Assembly (NCBI GenBank): GCA_036346355.1
Contig: CM070585.1
Location: 7,083,001-7,147,000, forward strand
Origin: Rhipidocladum racemiflorum
Taxonomy: Eukaryota > Streptophyta > Magnoliopsida > Poales > Poaceae
DNA length: 64,000 nt
Reading direction: 5' to 3'
The position numbers and the translations under genes are program-made. Positions 35,233 through 46,861 of the stretch are shown here, in pieces (within the stretch, counting starts at the first letter, position 1; every line of letters starts with the position of its first letter). The notes beneath the pieces are model-generated. The model worked only from the letters and a program-made list of their open reading frames with translations. It ran no database searches and was not told the DNA's origin.

Positions 35233-37104
35233 ATGCCAAACTCGGAGACACTCGACCTTGGCGCTTTTGACCACGCTGAAGATGACGACATGTACTACGC
35301 CGGCGACAACGTGGCCAATGTGACCGATCCTATCGGGTCACACCGAAGTCTGGGAGCCCTTCCGGACACGGGAATGCGAGGACAGGACCTCCATTCCTCA
35401 GACATTACCCTCGGGGACCCCGAGGATGATCGCGACGGCTCTACGATGGCCTGGACATACCGCATTTACCTAGAGCTCGACCGAGAGACTGCATCTCAAG
35501 GGGATACAATGATGTCCCCATCGCTTTCATCCCGCTCTCGTCAAGTCAACATGGCCGGGAGCCGTGCCGAGCCCGGGGAAGGGTCCTCGGACGCTGCTAA
35601 GCGCGACCACTACGAGGCGGCCAGACTCCACCTGGAGGCGTCTTTGGGAAAGACCCTCGCGAGCATTCGCCGCCAGGCGAAAGGGAGGCGCGCTTCCGCG
35701 GAAAGGAACTCTCGCGAGTACCGAACTCCCGATCGCGCCCTGGAGCGCCGTCAAAGCTCCGCCAATTCACCAGAAACGGGAACGGCTACAGGCCTTGGCG
35801 GCGGTCGTGCGTGACCTGCGCAGTTTCCCCGAGCAAGTGGACCTAGAGGCCGTAGGCAGGGTCGTGGCCGAAGATCTGGAGAGGCTTGCCGTCGAACTAA
35901 AAGTCTCGGATCCTCCCTATGATCGGGATGCCCGGAGTGTTTCCCGGGACCATCGCAAACGCTCCCCCATGCGCTCGTACAGAGGTGAATCTCGGAGCCA
36001 TGCTCGGAGATCGCCCCAGACCGCTAACCTGATCCGGGAAAAGCCCCGGAACAATTCCAGAGCAACCTCAGAGCGACACCTCTATGATCGCCCGGATTAC
36101 GAGCGCTCTGAACGCTCCACGACCAAGCGGTCGTCGGCGCGACCGTCGCATGAGGTCTTCTCTCGACTCGGCCCGCGCATGGGGCGTTGGGTGGAAGACC
36201 CGCGTGGAGGCCGCTATGACCGAGGGTTTCACCGCGAAACCCTGAGCTTCGGTTGCCAGGCCTTCACGAGCTCCCTCCGGAATGTCGCATGGCCAAACAG
36301 ATTCAAGCCCGGCCACATCGAAAGATTCAACGGGACCCAGAACCCGGACGAATTTCTCTCAATATATACTACCGCCATCCTCGCCGCCGGAGGCGATGAG
36401 GGGGTGATGGCGAATTATCTGCCGACGGCCTCGACGGAGCCGCCAGACGTGGCTCTTCAATCGGAAGGAAGGATCCATACGATCCTGAGGCGGCTCGGCG
36501 CCAGCGCTCAGAGCAAATTTCCAGAGCCGTTACATCCGCCGAAAGGAGCGCGACTGGAGCGCTTGATACTGACGGACGGGAAACCTGCGACAGTTCGTCG
36601 AGAGGTTCATCCAGGTCCGAACTTCGATCCCGAACATATCGGACGCAGGCCGTCGTCCGAGCTTTCAAGTTCGGGTGCAGGACGCGGCGCTTCACGCAGG
36701 ACCTGGAGATCCACCCGGATCTAACGGCGAACGAGCTCTTCCGAATGGCCGATCGATACGCCAACGCAGATGAAGCCGTCTAATGGAAGAAAATGCTGGA
36801 TGAAGGGAAGCTACCGCCTCAGCCTGGCCTAGAGACCTCGGCTAGCAAAAAGGGCTCGAATTCTGTGGACAAGAAGATCAAGAAGAAGAAGAAAAAGCAA
36901 CCCTCGCCAGCCATGGTTGCCGCGGTAGAACAACAACCCGAGCAACCCAGCCCGCTGGCCACGGGTTTAACGCCTGAGGAAGAGGACAACCACACAGGCC
37001 TCGAGAACGAGGCGACCAAGCAGCACCAACGGGCGACCTCATCGTCCGCTTCACCAGCGCACGGCATGACCTACGGAATTGCCGAACGTGGGCCTACCGC
37101 CTGA
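35233..37104 (+). pseudogene. gypsy gag, frameshifted
   Basis: An ATG at 35233 opens an acidic N-terminal region that runs to 35814; reading then continues in a second frame (from about 35760) through an Arg/Ser-rich stretch into the gag core: RFKPGHIERFNGTQNPDEF at about 36303-36358, then IYTTAILAAGGDEGVMANYL to about 36420. After 36440 the frame is lost again; AFKFGCRTRRFTQDLEIHPD (about 36660-36720) and ELFRMADRYANAD belong to the C-terminal gag. A stop sits at 36781 immediately before WKKMLDEGK. The tail has a run of lysines (about 36870-36900). At least three disruptions make it non-functional. Confidence 0.8.
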
Positions 37105-37632
37105 GTGCTTTTTTACAGGCAGGGGTCCCATGCCGACGCTTCAGAGCAGGGTGAAAATGGCAAAGGTAAACAGCCCGCCGAGGAAAGTGAGGATGACATG
37201 AAATACCAAGAACCACAGAATCACATAGCGGTCATCTTCGGGGGCTCCTCCGCCTACAAGTCCCGCCGGGACTTAAAGGACGCCGCAAGGGAAGTGCACC
37301 ATGTTACCCAGGGTAAGCCTTCTGGCAAAGAAATTAAATGGTCTGAGATGTCCCTCACCTTCTCCAAGGACGATTGTCCCCTTGGGATGACCAAACCACA
37401 GAGGCTTCCGATGGTCGTGAACCCCACCATCAGCAATACCGTCGTCGGTCGGGTCCTCATAGACTCCGGGAGCTCTTTGGACCTTATTTCAGCCAAGGTT
37501 TTTGACGAGATGCATATTCCTCGTTCCAAAATCAAGAGTGTAGCCGTGCCCTTCTTCGGGATAGTCCCGGGCACCTCGATCAAACCTCTGGGGCAGGTCG
37601 TCACCCGCCGTGACTTTCAGCGGCCCAAGTAA
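37105..37632 (+). pseudogene. gypsy aspartic protease domain
   Basis: The open stretch includes GRVLIDSGSSLDLISAKVFD at about 37446-37505, with the catalytic DSG triad typical of retrotransposon proteases. It is preceded by AVIFGGSSAYKSRRDLK (about 37230-37280), a motif common just upstream of protease in grass Tat-type elements. The frame ends prematurely at 37630. Confidence 0.8.
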
Positions 37633-38111
37633 CTTCAGTAGCGGAGCTAATCACCTTTGAGGTGGTAGACTTGAGTCGGCCTACAACGCCATCCTCGGCA
37701 GCGGCCTTGGCCAAGTTCATGGCCGCCTCGCATCATGCGACGCTGCCTGAAGATTCCCGGACCAAACGGAGTTATAACCATCAAAGGGAACCACAAGTCC
37801 GCACTCAATTGCGACGAAAGAGCGTTTGATATGGTCGGTCAGTTACCCACTCGCGGTCCTGACCAAGAGCCGAAGCATTCCTGGCCTAAACTTGCCCTCC
37901 AGCCTGGAGGAGAGACCAAGGCTGTTCCGCTCAACGAGTCGGAACCGGCCAAGGTCGTTCATTTGGGATCTTCCTTAGATCCCAAATAGGAACTCGAGCT
38001 CATCACCTTCCTCCGGGCAAGGTCGGATGTGTTCGCTTGGGAACCATCCGACATGCCCGGTCCCAAGGGAGGTGATCGAGCACAAAGCTAGCGATTCACC
38101 GACAAAAAACG

Positions 38112-39640
38112 GTGAGACAGAAACTTAGACGCTTTTCCCGGAAAACAGGCAATCATCCGGAGGAACTCGACAAACTCCTAAAAGTCGGGCTTCATCGGAG
38201 AGGTCGAGCACTCCGAGTGGCTAGCCAATCCAGCCTCGTCGTGAAGAAAGGAGGCAAGTGGCGCATGTGCGCCGATCACACGGGTTTGAACGCGGCATGC
38301 CCAAAAGACAACTATCCGCTGCCTCGCATAGACCAATTGGTGGACGCCAGCGGCGAGTCACAGACCATGAGCTTCCTAGACGCCTATTCGGGCTATCATC
38401 AGATCAGCCTATCGCGCGAAGACGAGAAAAAGACTTCCTTCATCACCCCATTCGGTACCTTCTACTATACGACCATGTCTTTCGGTCTGAGAAATGCGGG
38501 AGCAACCTTTCAGCGCCTCATGCAGAAAACTTTCACAAACCAAGTAGGTCGAAATCTGGAGGTTTATGTCGACGACATAGTTGTCAAAAGCAAGAGTACT
38601 TCGGGTCACGTTGCTGACTTGGAAGAAACTTTCTGTAACCTCAATAAGCATCGAATAAAGCTAAATCCTGAAAAATGCGTGTTCGGCGTGAAGGCTGGCA
38701 AGGTGCTCGGCTACATGGTCGGCCCACATGGCGTTGGGGCAAACCCGGAGAAAATCGAAGCCATTGAGAACATGAGGTCGCCCACGTGCGTGAAGGAAGT
38801 ACAAGCTCTGACCGGAAGAATGGCCGCCTTAAGCCGGTTTATCTCCTACCGGGGAGCGAGGACTACCTTTCTTTAAAGCCCTCCGCAAGCATGATGGCTT
38901 CACGTGGGCGGAGGAAGCCGATCGCTCGTTCAAAGAGCTAAAACAAGACATCTCCAAGCCGCCGATCCTCGTCACACCCGCGGGGAAGAATTGCTACTAT
39001 ACTGGCGGCAACCCAAGCGGTAAGCGCGGTGTTAGCGATAGAGAGGTGGTACCCGACCTATCTATTATGTCGTGAAGTACTTCATGGACCGAAGAGCGTT
39101 ACCCGAGGTCCGTAAACTACTATACTGCTTTCGATGGCCTCCGTGAAGTTGCGCCACTACTTTCAAGCACACAAGATCGTGGTGCCAACCGACTTCCCAC
39201 TCAGGGAAATCCTGAAAAATCAGGACGCCGGTGGTCGCACAGCCAAGTGGGCAATGGAGCTCGCCGAGTTCGAGCCGGGTGTTCTCGGCCCGCGGCGATA
39301 AAATCACAAGTCTTGGCTGATTTCATGGCGTATCGGTCGGCTCGGCACCACCAGCCAATGGAACCAATGATTCGAGGGAAAACTCCTGGACCTTGTATTT
39401 CGATGGATCCCGAGCATACGAAGCGCCAGGGCCGGGCGTCGTCTTGGTCTCCCGGATGGAGAGCAACTTCAAGACGCCATCCAACTACATTTCGCCGCGA
39501 CCAACAACGCGGCGGAGTACGGCGCCTTTGGCCGGACTTGAGCATGTAAATCGCTAGGAGTCCAACGGCTCACCGTGAAGGGCGATTCACGGTTGGTCGC
39601 GAACCAGGTCAACAAAGAGTATCGTTGTTCGATACCTCAA
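38112..39640 (+). pseudogene. gypsy reverse transcriptase and RNase H
   Basis: Reverse transcriptase is readable from about 38240 (KKGGKWRMCADHTGLN) through PRIDQLVDASGE, FLDAYSGYHQI, FGTFYYTTMSFGLRNAGATF and the catalytic YVDD (38566-38577, in VYVDDIVVKSKS) to 38876, where it stops. Upstream, the motif for the strand before WLANP is shifted by single-base changes. RNase H begins near 39388 (WTLYFDGSRAYEAPGPGVVL) in another frame and decays within 200 bp. The YVDD box itself is intact but the gene is not. Confidence 0.85.
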
Positions 39641-40059
39641 TGGCGCTCAGACCGCCGGCGTAAGGAAGATGGAGAAATACTTCAAGAATTTCGGTAATCT
39701 ACATCCCCAGGAAGGATAATTCCCTGGTGACCAAATGTCTAAGGTCGGTTCCTCTCAAACCACCGCTCCCATGGGTGCTTGTCGAAAGCACCTACATAAG
39801 CCCTCCATTCCTCTCGAAGAGGAGGCACCAGAGACCGCGGTAGGGTCTCCTTCCTCGAGCAAAGTGCAAATTGGATGACGCCATTCATCCAATACCTTGC
39901 GCATGGGACATTGCCCAAGGAAGAAGCCGAGCGTTCCCGGCTAACAAGGCGATCTTCTCAAGATGCAGATCGATCGGCGACCTATACCTAAAGGCGCATT
40001 AGGAATCCTTTCCAGATCGTCTCTCGGGAGGAAGGCGATACCTTCTTCGTGATATCCAC

Positions 40060-41064
40060 GAAGGAATGTGCGAGCTCACTCGTCTTCGTAACGCTTGTGA
40101 GCAAGGCCTTCCGATTGGGTTACTCTTGGCCTACGGCCTTGACGGACGACGGTCAATCGTAACGACTGCCGAGCATGCCGATTCCATGCTCGCAAAGCCC
40201 GCCAACCAAAGATACGCCCGCAAACCATACCGCTGCGTGGCCATTCTCGACCTGGGGCTCGACGTCCTTGGACCCTTTCCCTGGTCGAAGGCCGCAAGTA
40301 TTTGCTCGTGGCCATCGACACTTTCACTAAGTGGATAGAGGCCGAGCCCGCCTCGACCATCTCGGCCCAGCGGCCAAGAGATTCCTCCGCAAAGAATGTG
40401 GTAACTCGGTTCGGGATACCCAACCGCCTTATCACGCATAACGGACCTAGTTCACCAAATGAACTGCTCCAAAGTTATCATGAGGAGGTCGGGACCAAGG
40501 TCTGTTCGCCTCTGTGGCACATCCACGTAGTAACGGAGCAAACGAACGAGCAAATGGGCAGTTAGTTCAGGGCATAAAAAAGAGGGTCTTCGAAAGCCTC
40601 AGCCAACACAGGCAGCAGTGGGTGGATGAGCTTCCCGCCGTTCTTTGGTCCGTCCGCACCACGACGAGTCGGGCCACAGCGTAAACGCCTTTCCAACTCG
40701 TTTCACGGTACGGAGGCCGTTTTGCCTGCCGAAATTGTGCTAAGTTCCCCAAGGGTGCAGCTGGTCGATTCTGTCGACCAGGAGGTTGAACGCCTCCTCG
40801 ACCTAGACCTCGTCGAGGCGACACGTGAAAGGGCGTTGCTACGGTCTGCGATTTACCTACAAGCTCTCCGTAGGCACGCGGCCAAGTCAGTCCGACCAAG
40901 GTCCCTACAAGTTGGTGACATGGTCTTACGAAGACTTCAAGACCTCCGAAGGCCAATAAGCCGACCGAGATGGGAGGGACCCTACACGGTCAGATCCACA
41001 AAGACGCCCGGCTGTCCGCCTCGCGATGGAAGACGGCCGAGCTCGCCAAAGACTGGAACATTGA
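40060..41064 (+). pseudogene. gypsy integrase, degraded
   Basis: Fragments of integrase appear in several frames: GPFPWSKA and FTKWIEAEPA near 40270-40350, then TRFGIPNRLITHNG at about 40405-40445, where the catalytic DNG is now HNG. EQTNEQMGS (about 40540-40565) replaces the usual HPQSNGQVE. A C-terminal stretch, GTEAVLPAEIVLSSPRVQLV (40707-40766), and WEGPYTV near 40975 mark the end of pol. Confidence 0.75.
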
Positions 41065-41764
41065 TCAATCACAGAATTCTACGTTTAGACGAGTACTCCT
41101 ATCTCGCGCCCCTTGCGTTCTTTCCAATAAAACATTTCCCCTCCTTCTCATGTTTTGTCCTCGCTTTGTCGAACGAGCATCGTCGTCTACCAGCACTGCA
41201 GACGAACTTATCCGACAAGTATGTGCGCACCATTTCCTTGGCCCCGGCCGGATGCTCGCCCAATCGCTCACTTTCCACAAGAGCTCTTCATCAGTATGCG
41301 TGGTGGCGCGAGCATCCACTCTAAGCCCGGTTCGGTGACCACTCGGGTATGGCGGCTCTACGTATTGTTGGTTTAAAGCTCGTCTACTCAGGCTCACACT
41401 TCTCTCGACACAACCGACCTATTTAAATCATTCAAAAAATCGTTCACGACCAAAGCGACCCTTAAATTTTCCCATGAACAAACTCGTGCTCGCAATAACA
41501 GGGCACGACCTTTGTCCATGGCAGGGCTCAGATGATAGGAACGTTCCGGCCCCTTCTTCCAAGGATCCTTTGCTCGTATCTATGCTATATGCTCTTATGC
41601 AGGAACTTGTTTTCTTTTCTCGCAGAACCTGGATCACGTAAGCATATGTTGAAGGCGAACTTGAGAAAACAGCAAGGACCCAGACACCTGCGAGTTTGCT
41701 CATTTAACCCAAAAAGTTGTTTTCTTTTTTACAGGAGTTACACAAGCTAAAAATAAAAGAAGAG

Positions 41765-44700
41765 CTAAGTCCTACGCTCGGCCTGAAGGGCAGCAAGCTC
41801 CTCCTTAAGGGAGTCGACCTCCGCCTCCAGGTCCAAAACTTTTCACGAGCAAAGACGACCTTCACCGCGCTTATCCCGGCGGCGTTGCACCTCCTTGAGC
41901 TGGGCCTCTTCGCGCCCCGAAGCTCGGCTGGAGGTCGGCGCGCAGGTCGGGACCTCCTGCCGCAACTTCCCAGCTCCTCTTCGAGGTCGGCACACTGTTC
42001 GAAGTGTTCTTCGCCGCCTCGCTCTCAAAGAGCTGGTCCCGAAGTCCGGCGATGAGGCTCTTCGCCAACTCCAGCCTCCTTCAGTCGGCCTCGCGCACCT
42101 CGGAGACCCGGACGCCGAGATCGGCGATCTTGACGCCTTGCTCGCGATGGTACGCCTAACTCCTTCACTGAACTCATGAGGCATCGATGTCCTCCATAGC
42201 CTTCACAAAGAAACTTGGAGCAAAAAGAAGAAAAAGGAAGGAAGGTCAAGAAGAACCCTTGAAGATGGCTCGCCTCATGTAAAAAGTTAGAAGCGAAGCG
42301 CTTACTGTAAGAGCCCTACCGACGGCTTGTCTTGAAGTCGCCGGCGGCCGGTAGCGCCAAATAAAAAGGGGTTAACCCACGCAGGCCATCCTGATCCCGA
42401 GCCGGGCACGCCAGATCTTGCCCTCCTGGGCACCTGGTGCTCCCAGAGGGCAACAACGCTTTCCTTCGACCAACCCCAGGGCGCCCGAGGTTGGTCTTCG
42501 CCAACAAGCGGCTCGTGGGTCGCCTTCCGCCTCGGCCACGCCGCTGGCCGGACGCCGATCGCAGCGCTTCGCTTCTTGCACTTCCGCGGCCGGAAGCGAT
42601 GGGAGCTCCACGCCGAGGCGATTGGTCGAGGCGACCACCTCCGCCCGTGGTCCGCGCCGGGGCAATGGTCATCAACGACCACCTCCTCTCCGTGGTCCGC
42701 GGACGAGGCACCGGTCGGGCTCGGCGATCACTTCAGCGGCCGAAGTGGCCGGCCGATCACGACCACATCTCCCTTGGTCCGCATGCTTGGAGGTGGTGGC
42801 CGGCGGCCAAGCTCCTCCTCTTGGCTCATGGCCGAGGGCGGTGGGTCGAAGCCACCACCCTTGACCATCGGAGTTCGTCGCTGGGCTCGCTTGCGCTTAC
42901 CCTTCGCAAGGGACCAAGGCCAAGGCTTCTTGGTCCTCGGCCCCTGCGGCTCTTGCTCCTCCGCGGTGGAGTAGGTTCCACGTCCGTGAAGGAAGCTCGG
43001 CCCCGCCGAGGAAGCTCGGACTCGCTGAGGCCGCACTGGCACCGACTCCTCCCCCATCTCGGCCATTACTTGGTCGACGACGCGGTCGAGCTCGGCGTCA
43101 ACTGCAGAGTCGATAATCTCCTCAGCCATCTGACGGAAGTCCAAAAGCAACATCCGAGCTATCACGCCCACGCCAAACAGGGTGGGGTTAGCCCGAAGAA
43201 AATCGCAAGATAAGAACAGAACAAGAGAATGAAGTAGGAGCTTACCTTCTGCCCGGCGAGCAGCGCCATCCTCCTTGGCCTCCTCGCTTCGGGCCACGGG
43301 CGACCTGCCCGTGGCGGCCTCGTAGGCCACGGCCACGACCACGACGCGCTCCTCCGCGGCGTCGCTGGCACGTGCCATCGCTGGGTCGACGTCATCCATG
43401 TCGACCTCTTCCAGCGCCAAGGTTGTTTGAGAGGTCGACCTCCTGCTCCTTCTGACCAGAGCATAGGTGGCCTCCTCTTCTTCCTCCTCCTCGGGGTCAT
43501 CGACCACCCGAATAAGCTGGTCCTGGAGGGCCTTTATCTGCCTCTCCAGCCGCTCCTTGGTCGGGAGGGACCTGGCCTCCTCCTCGGCCTTCTTCGCCTG
43601 CTCGACGAGCTGTTCTAGTCGGCCCATCAGCTCCGGCCTCCTCCGTTTGAAGTCATCATACCAGGTTCGGTTAAACACCTCCGTGGTCGGCGTACTCAAG
43701 GTGTGGCGTGGGGGTCCTGGTCGAAGCTCGGCGCTTCGACCGCTTGGCGCGGGGAGGCGAGGCGGATGCTTGGCGGCCTCGACCCGCCGACCTCTTGCGG
43801 GAACCCTTGGCCGGGGTGCTGGCCTGCGGCAGCGCTGCAGCGCTCGACACGGCAAGGTCAAGGGCGACCTTCTCCTACAAACAGAAATAGGGAGAAATAA
43901 GCTCGGAAAACATGCCCTCGGACGGAAGCAGGAAGATGTACTTACCGCGTCACCGCGGTCAAAAATGTTCTTGGGGATCTGACGATTGGGCGTCAGCTCC
44001 TTCTCCTTCGGGGCACCGAACATGTCGGCGACCCTCTCGTCAACCCAGTCCGTCCTCGGAGCTGCGTCACGACCGAAGATTAAAACAAAAAATATATAGC
44101 ACCAATCACCAGAAAGCAACGATGCTCGAGAAAGAGGTCCAGGAACATACCTGCGTTGTCCTCACGGGTGAAGTCATGCCACCCGGTCACCTCGAAGAAG
44201 GGGTGCTCGCGGCGCCTCAGGGGGGACACCCGGTTGAAGGTAAAGTCCCGGGCGATATCCCGACCAGTGAGCCCCATCTGGGCAAGCTCACCGATCGTCC
44301 TGAGCACCCGCTCTTCCTCAGGTTGCACGCGGCGCGCTGCCTCGAGGGCGGAGCGTCCTCCCCAGTATAGACCAACTGGGACCCCTCCGCCTTCTTCTGG
44401 TAGAACCAGAGGTCGGCCCAACCCGACACCGAGTCCTTCAGAGCAACGAGGGGGTACTCGTATGGTCGGTTGGGCCGGAGGCGAAGATAAACGCAACCGG
44501 CGAGCCATCCCACGGCAAGCGGAAGCGGGGAATAGAAGTGAAAGAAGAGGCTAGCCGTGGGCACTACACCCACGTAAGCCTCGCAAAGATGGGAGAAGAT
44601 TGCGAGAGAAAGGATAGAGTTGGGGTGGAGATGAGAGATCTCGCACCCGCAGAAGGCAAGCACGGAGGCGAGGAAGTCGCTCTCGGGCAGACGAAGCCCG

Positions 44701-44858
44701 TTGATGGCGTACAACTCGCAGGAGACGATCTCCGCCTCCCGCGGTGCCGGCGCCGCATAGCTCCCAGGCACTCGACCTGAGCTTGAGTCGACGTACCCCT
44801 CGTCCGTGAGCACCTGGAGCCTCCTTCGGGTCATCTGGCTAACCTTGAAACGCGCCAT
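41765..44858 (-). pseudogene. Antisense spliced ORF of the gypsy element (Transposase_28-like)
   Basis: Between pol and the 3' LTR lies a gene on the opposite strand. From ATG 44858 it reads MARFKVSQMTRRRLQV and a helical domain with HLHPNSILSLAIFSHLCEAY (about 44590-44650). This resembles the Pfam 'putative gypsy type transposon' domain (PF04195), common in antisense ORFs of plant Tat elements. Consensus GT-AG introns separate exons 44858-44151, 44061-43946 and 43874-43246; later exons run to a stop at 41767-41765. Exon 3 encodes a coiled coil (LEQLVEQAKKAEEEARSLP). The C-terminal coiled coil ends LKEELAALQAERRT. One-base shifts near 44345, in exon 3 and near 42000 break it. The function of such ORFs is unknown. 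Confidence 0.7.
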
Positions 44859-45272
44859 GGCCAAAGAAGGAAGGGGAGCGAAAAGGGTTCTTGGGCGCTA
44901 GGGCTCTTGGAAGATTTTTTGGCCGAAGACGAGCAAAGAGACACGGTGTAACTCCGACCTCTCCCGGTAGAAAGGGTTAAAAAGACAGTGAAGGGACAGG
45001 TTAAAAATCGCCGCCTATCACGTAGCGACACCTGGCCGGAGAAAGCGCGCTGTCCGAAACCGCTGCACTGCAGGTGGAGGCTTCTCAGAGAAGGAACCGC
45101 AGAACAACCAAACGACGCGCCCACGCGGAGCAAGCACGCGGCGGGTAAAGAAGTTCGTCTCCCGACGTAAAATGGTCGTGAGCCACGACCAAAAGAAATT
45201 CAATCCCCCCTCAAGTCTTCTTAGGCTCAAGGGGAAGCCCGAGGGTTCCCCGCTTGAACCTCGGGGGCTAGC

Positions 45273-45906
45273 TGTCGGGGATTGGCTATCTGGCAAAAGA
45301 CCACGGTACCCCCGTGAAAAGCTAAGCCCACCGACCAGGCAATACTAAAAGAAGATGCTCGGGAGAATGAAATGAGCGTCCCTCCTTCTCCTCCGAGCAT
45401 ACGCGTCCACACCTTTACTCGCAGAAGTACCAAACACCCCCCCACGAGCAAGCATGCTCGTAGAGACCACGATCTACTCGGGTGTGTTTGGTCGGAGGGC
45501 CCGGCGAGCGCTACGAGGAAGGAAGGAGACAACCAATCAGCCGAAGATCAAGGGAGATCATACCCGAAATTCAAACAGCGCACGAATCAAGGACGGCGGG
45601 TCACGGATATGGATAAATAGCGTGATCCCAGGAGGTAGTTGCCTTTTTTGTACCTGTAGTCGTATTATTTAAACCCCCCTGAAGATCTGTAATAGGGGAG
45701 GGGACGAAGAGATAGAACACAATACACTGGAGTAGGGTTGTTATCCCGGCAGAGGGAGGCCCGAACCAGGATAAACACCGTGTCCCCCCTTTTCCTCTCC
45801 CGACCTTGCATCGCTCGAACGACCTCCTTGGTCCGCACGACGGGGCTCTGTTGATCCCCCATTCAACAAGTAAGCTCGACGGGAGCCCGTTCTCCAATCG
45901 TCGACA
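45273..45906 (+). repeat. 3' LTR (634 bp)
   Basis: Starts TGTCGGGGATTGGCTATC after a GGGGAAGCCCGAGGG / CTCGGGGGCTAGC purine-rich stretch, and ends TCCAATCGTCGACA. A TATTTAAA-like promoter motif is at about 45666. This is the normal LTR against which the 5' copy can be judged. Confidence 0.9.
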
Positions 45907-45911
45907 ATTTT

Positions 45912-46755
45912 AATATGTTAAAGTTATCCAACATTAAAAATCTTATTTCTCGTTGTATGCATGCATGAACTACCAAAATTTTAGTATGAAAGTAGTACTC
46001 TGTACCACTAGGTATATTCCGTGCAATTTCTGTAAGGTATTGAATGTAAATGGTGTTGATATGTAAATAGTATTGATATATGAATGGTATTAGTATGCCA
46101 TTATGTGAATACCTATTTTTGCACCTATTGGATTGATATGTGAGTATTATTGAAATGAAAGATTATTTGTTGATATATTATTGCTAAATGCCTAATTTAT
46201 AACTTGCAATTGTCTAAAATATAGCAAAGGCCATGTCAATTTTTTGCATATTTAGGAATGATCATGTTGAAATTTTTTTCGTGTTTCTCCATGCTATATA
46301 TATATATTATACATTTTTAAATATTTTTGGTCTTTAATAGCTTTTTACAAATTTTACAATTTTTTTTGATTTTTTAAAATATTTTTTTCATTTTTTTCAA
46401 CCGTCACCGGTTTTTGTCAAAAGCCGCTCGAAATTCGAGTCTTTTGTCTAAAAACAGCGAAAATCGCTGAGCGGTTTAACCAAATATTAAATCCGTTTGA
46501 CTGTTGAACTATTCGGTTTTGAGCGAATTTTGATACCATGTGTCGTCAAAATTCGGGTTCAAAATGGTATTATTAACCCTTGTTAGGACGAGGTTCCACA
46601 ACGACCAACTTTGGTAAGCGGAGATCGAGATGGATCATCTCGAGTAACAGGATACTAGAAGAGAGAAAACGTTGTCGTCGCCGCTTGGATGGCTTGGCAT
46701 GCTGTCTGCTGGAATTTTGCTATTTAGAGCATTTTGTTTCATCCGAATGCAAGAT
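45912..46755. other. Intergenic, AT-rich
   Basis: Continues the sequence interrupted by the gypsy element at 34743. Around 46380-46590 there are repeated GAGCGGTTT / AAAATTCG motifs that look like the end of a DNA element, but no second end was matched. Confidence 0.35.
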
Positions 46756-46842
46756 CCGACCTTAGCTCAGTTGGTAGAGCGGAGGACTGTAGTTTGACGC
46801 AGATAAATCCTTAGGTCGCTGGTTCGAATCCGGCAGGTCGGA
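46756..46842 (+). tRNA. tRNA-Tyr (GTA), nuclear, with intron
   Basis: The acceptor stem CCGACCT (46756-46762) pairs with AGGTCGG, and A46842 is the discriminator. The D arm GCTCAGTTGGTAGAGC and T arm GCTGGTTCGAATCCGGC are intact. The anticodon GTA is at 46789-46791. The anticodon stem GAGGA/TCCTT forms only if 14 nt (46793-46806, starting TTTGACG) are removed after the base 3' of the anticodon. Plant nuclear tRNA-Tyr genes carry an intron at exactly this site. CCA is not encoded, as expected. Confidence 0.96.
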
Positions 46843-46853
46843 TGTCTTCTCGC

Positions 46854-46861
46854 TTTTTTTT
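46854..46861 (+). terminator. Pol III terminator of tRNA-Tyr
   Basis: A run of eight T residues 12 nt past the tRNA end, a standard RNA polymerase III stop. Confidence 0.85.

Larger units (their letters stand above)
34748..45906 (+). mobile_element. Tat-lineage Ty3/gypsy retrotransposon, inactive
   Basis: An 11.2-kb element bounded by a perfect ATTTT duplication (34743-34747 and 45907-45911). Order on the plus strand is 5' LTR, primer site, gag, protease, reverse transcriptase, RNase H and integrase (gypsy order), then a 4-kb region holding an antisense gene, then the 3' LTR. The leader motif GCGCCGTCCGTGGGGAC, the long space after pol and the antisense additional ORF fit the Tat group (RIRE2/Grande/Retand type). 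LTRs are nearly identical where they overlap, implying a fairly recent insertion, yet every coding domain is frameshifted. The 5' LTR is structurally abnormal. Confidence 0.9.

Noticed and set aside
42728..44119. 463-aa minus-strand frame as one continuous protein
   Set aside because: It runs through sequence with good GT-AG intron signals; the antisense gypsy gene is better read as spliced exons.
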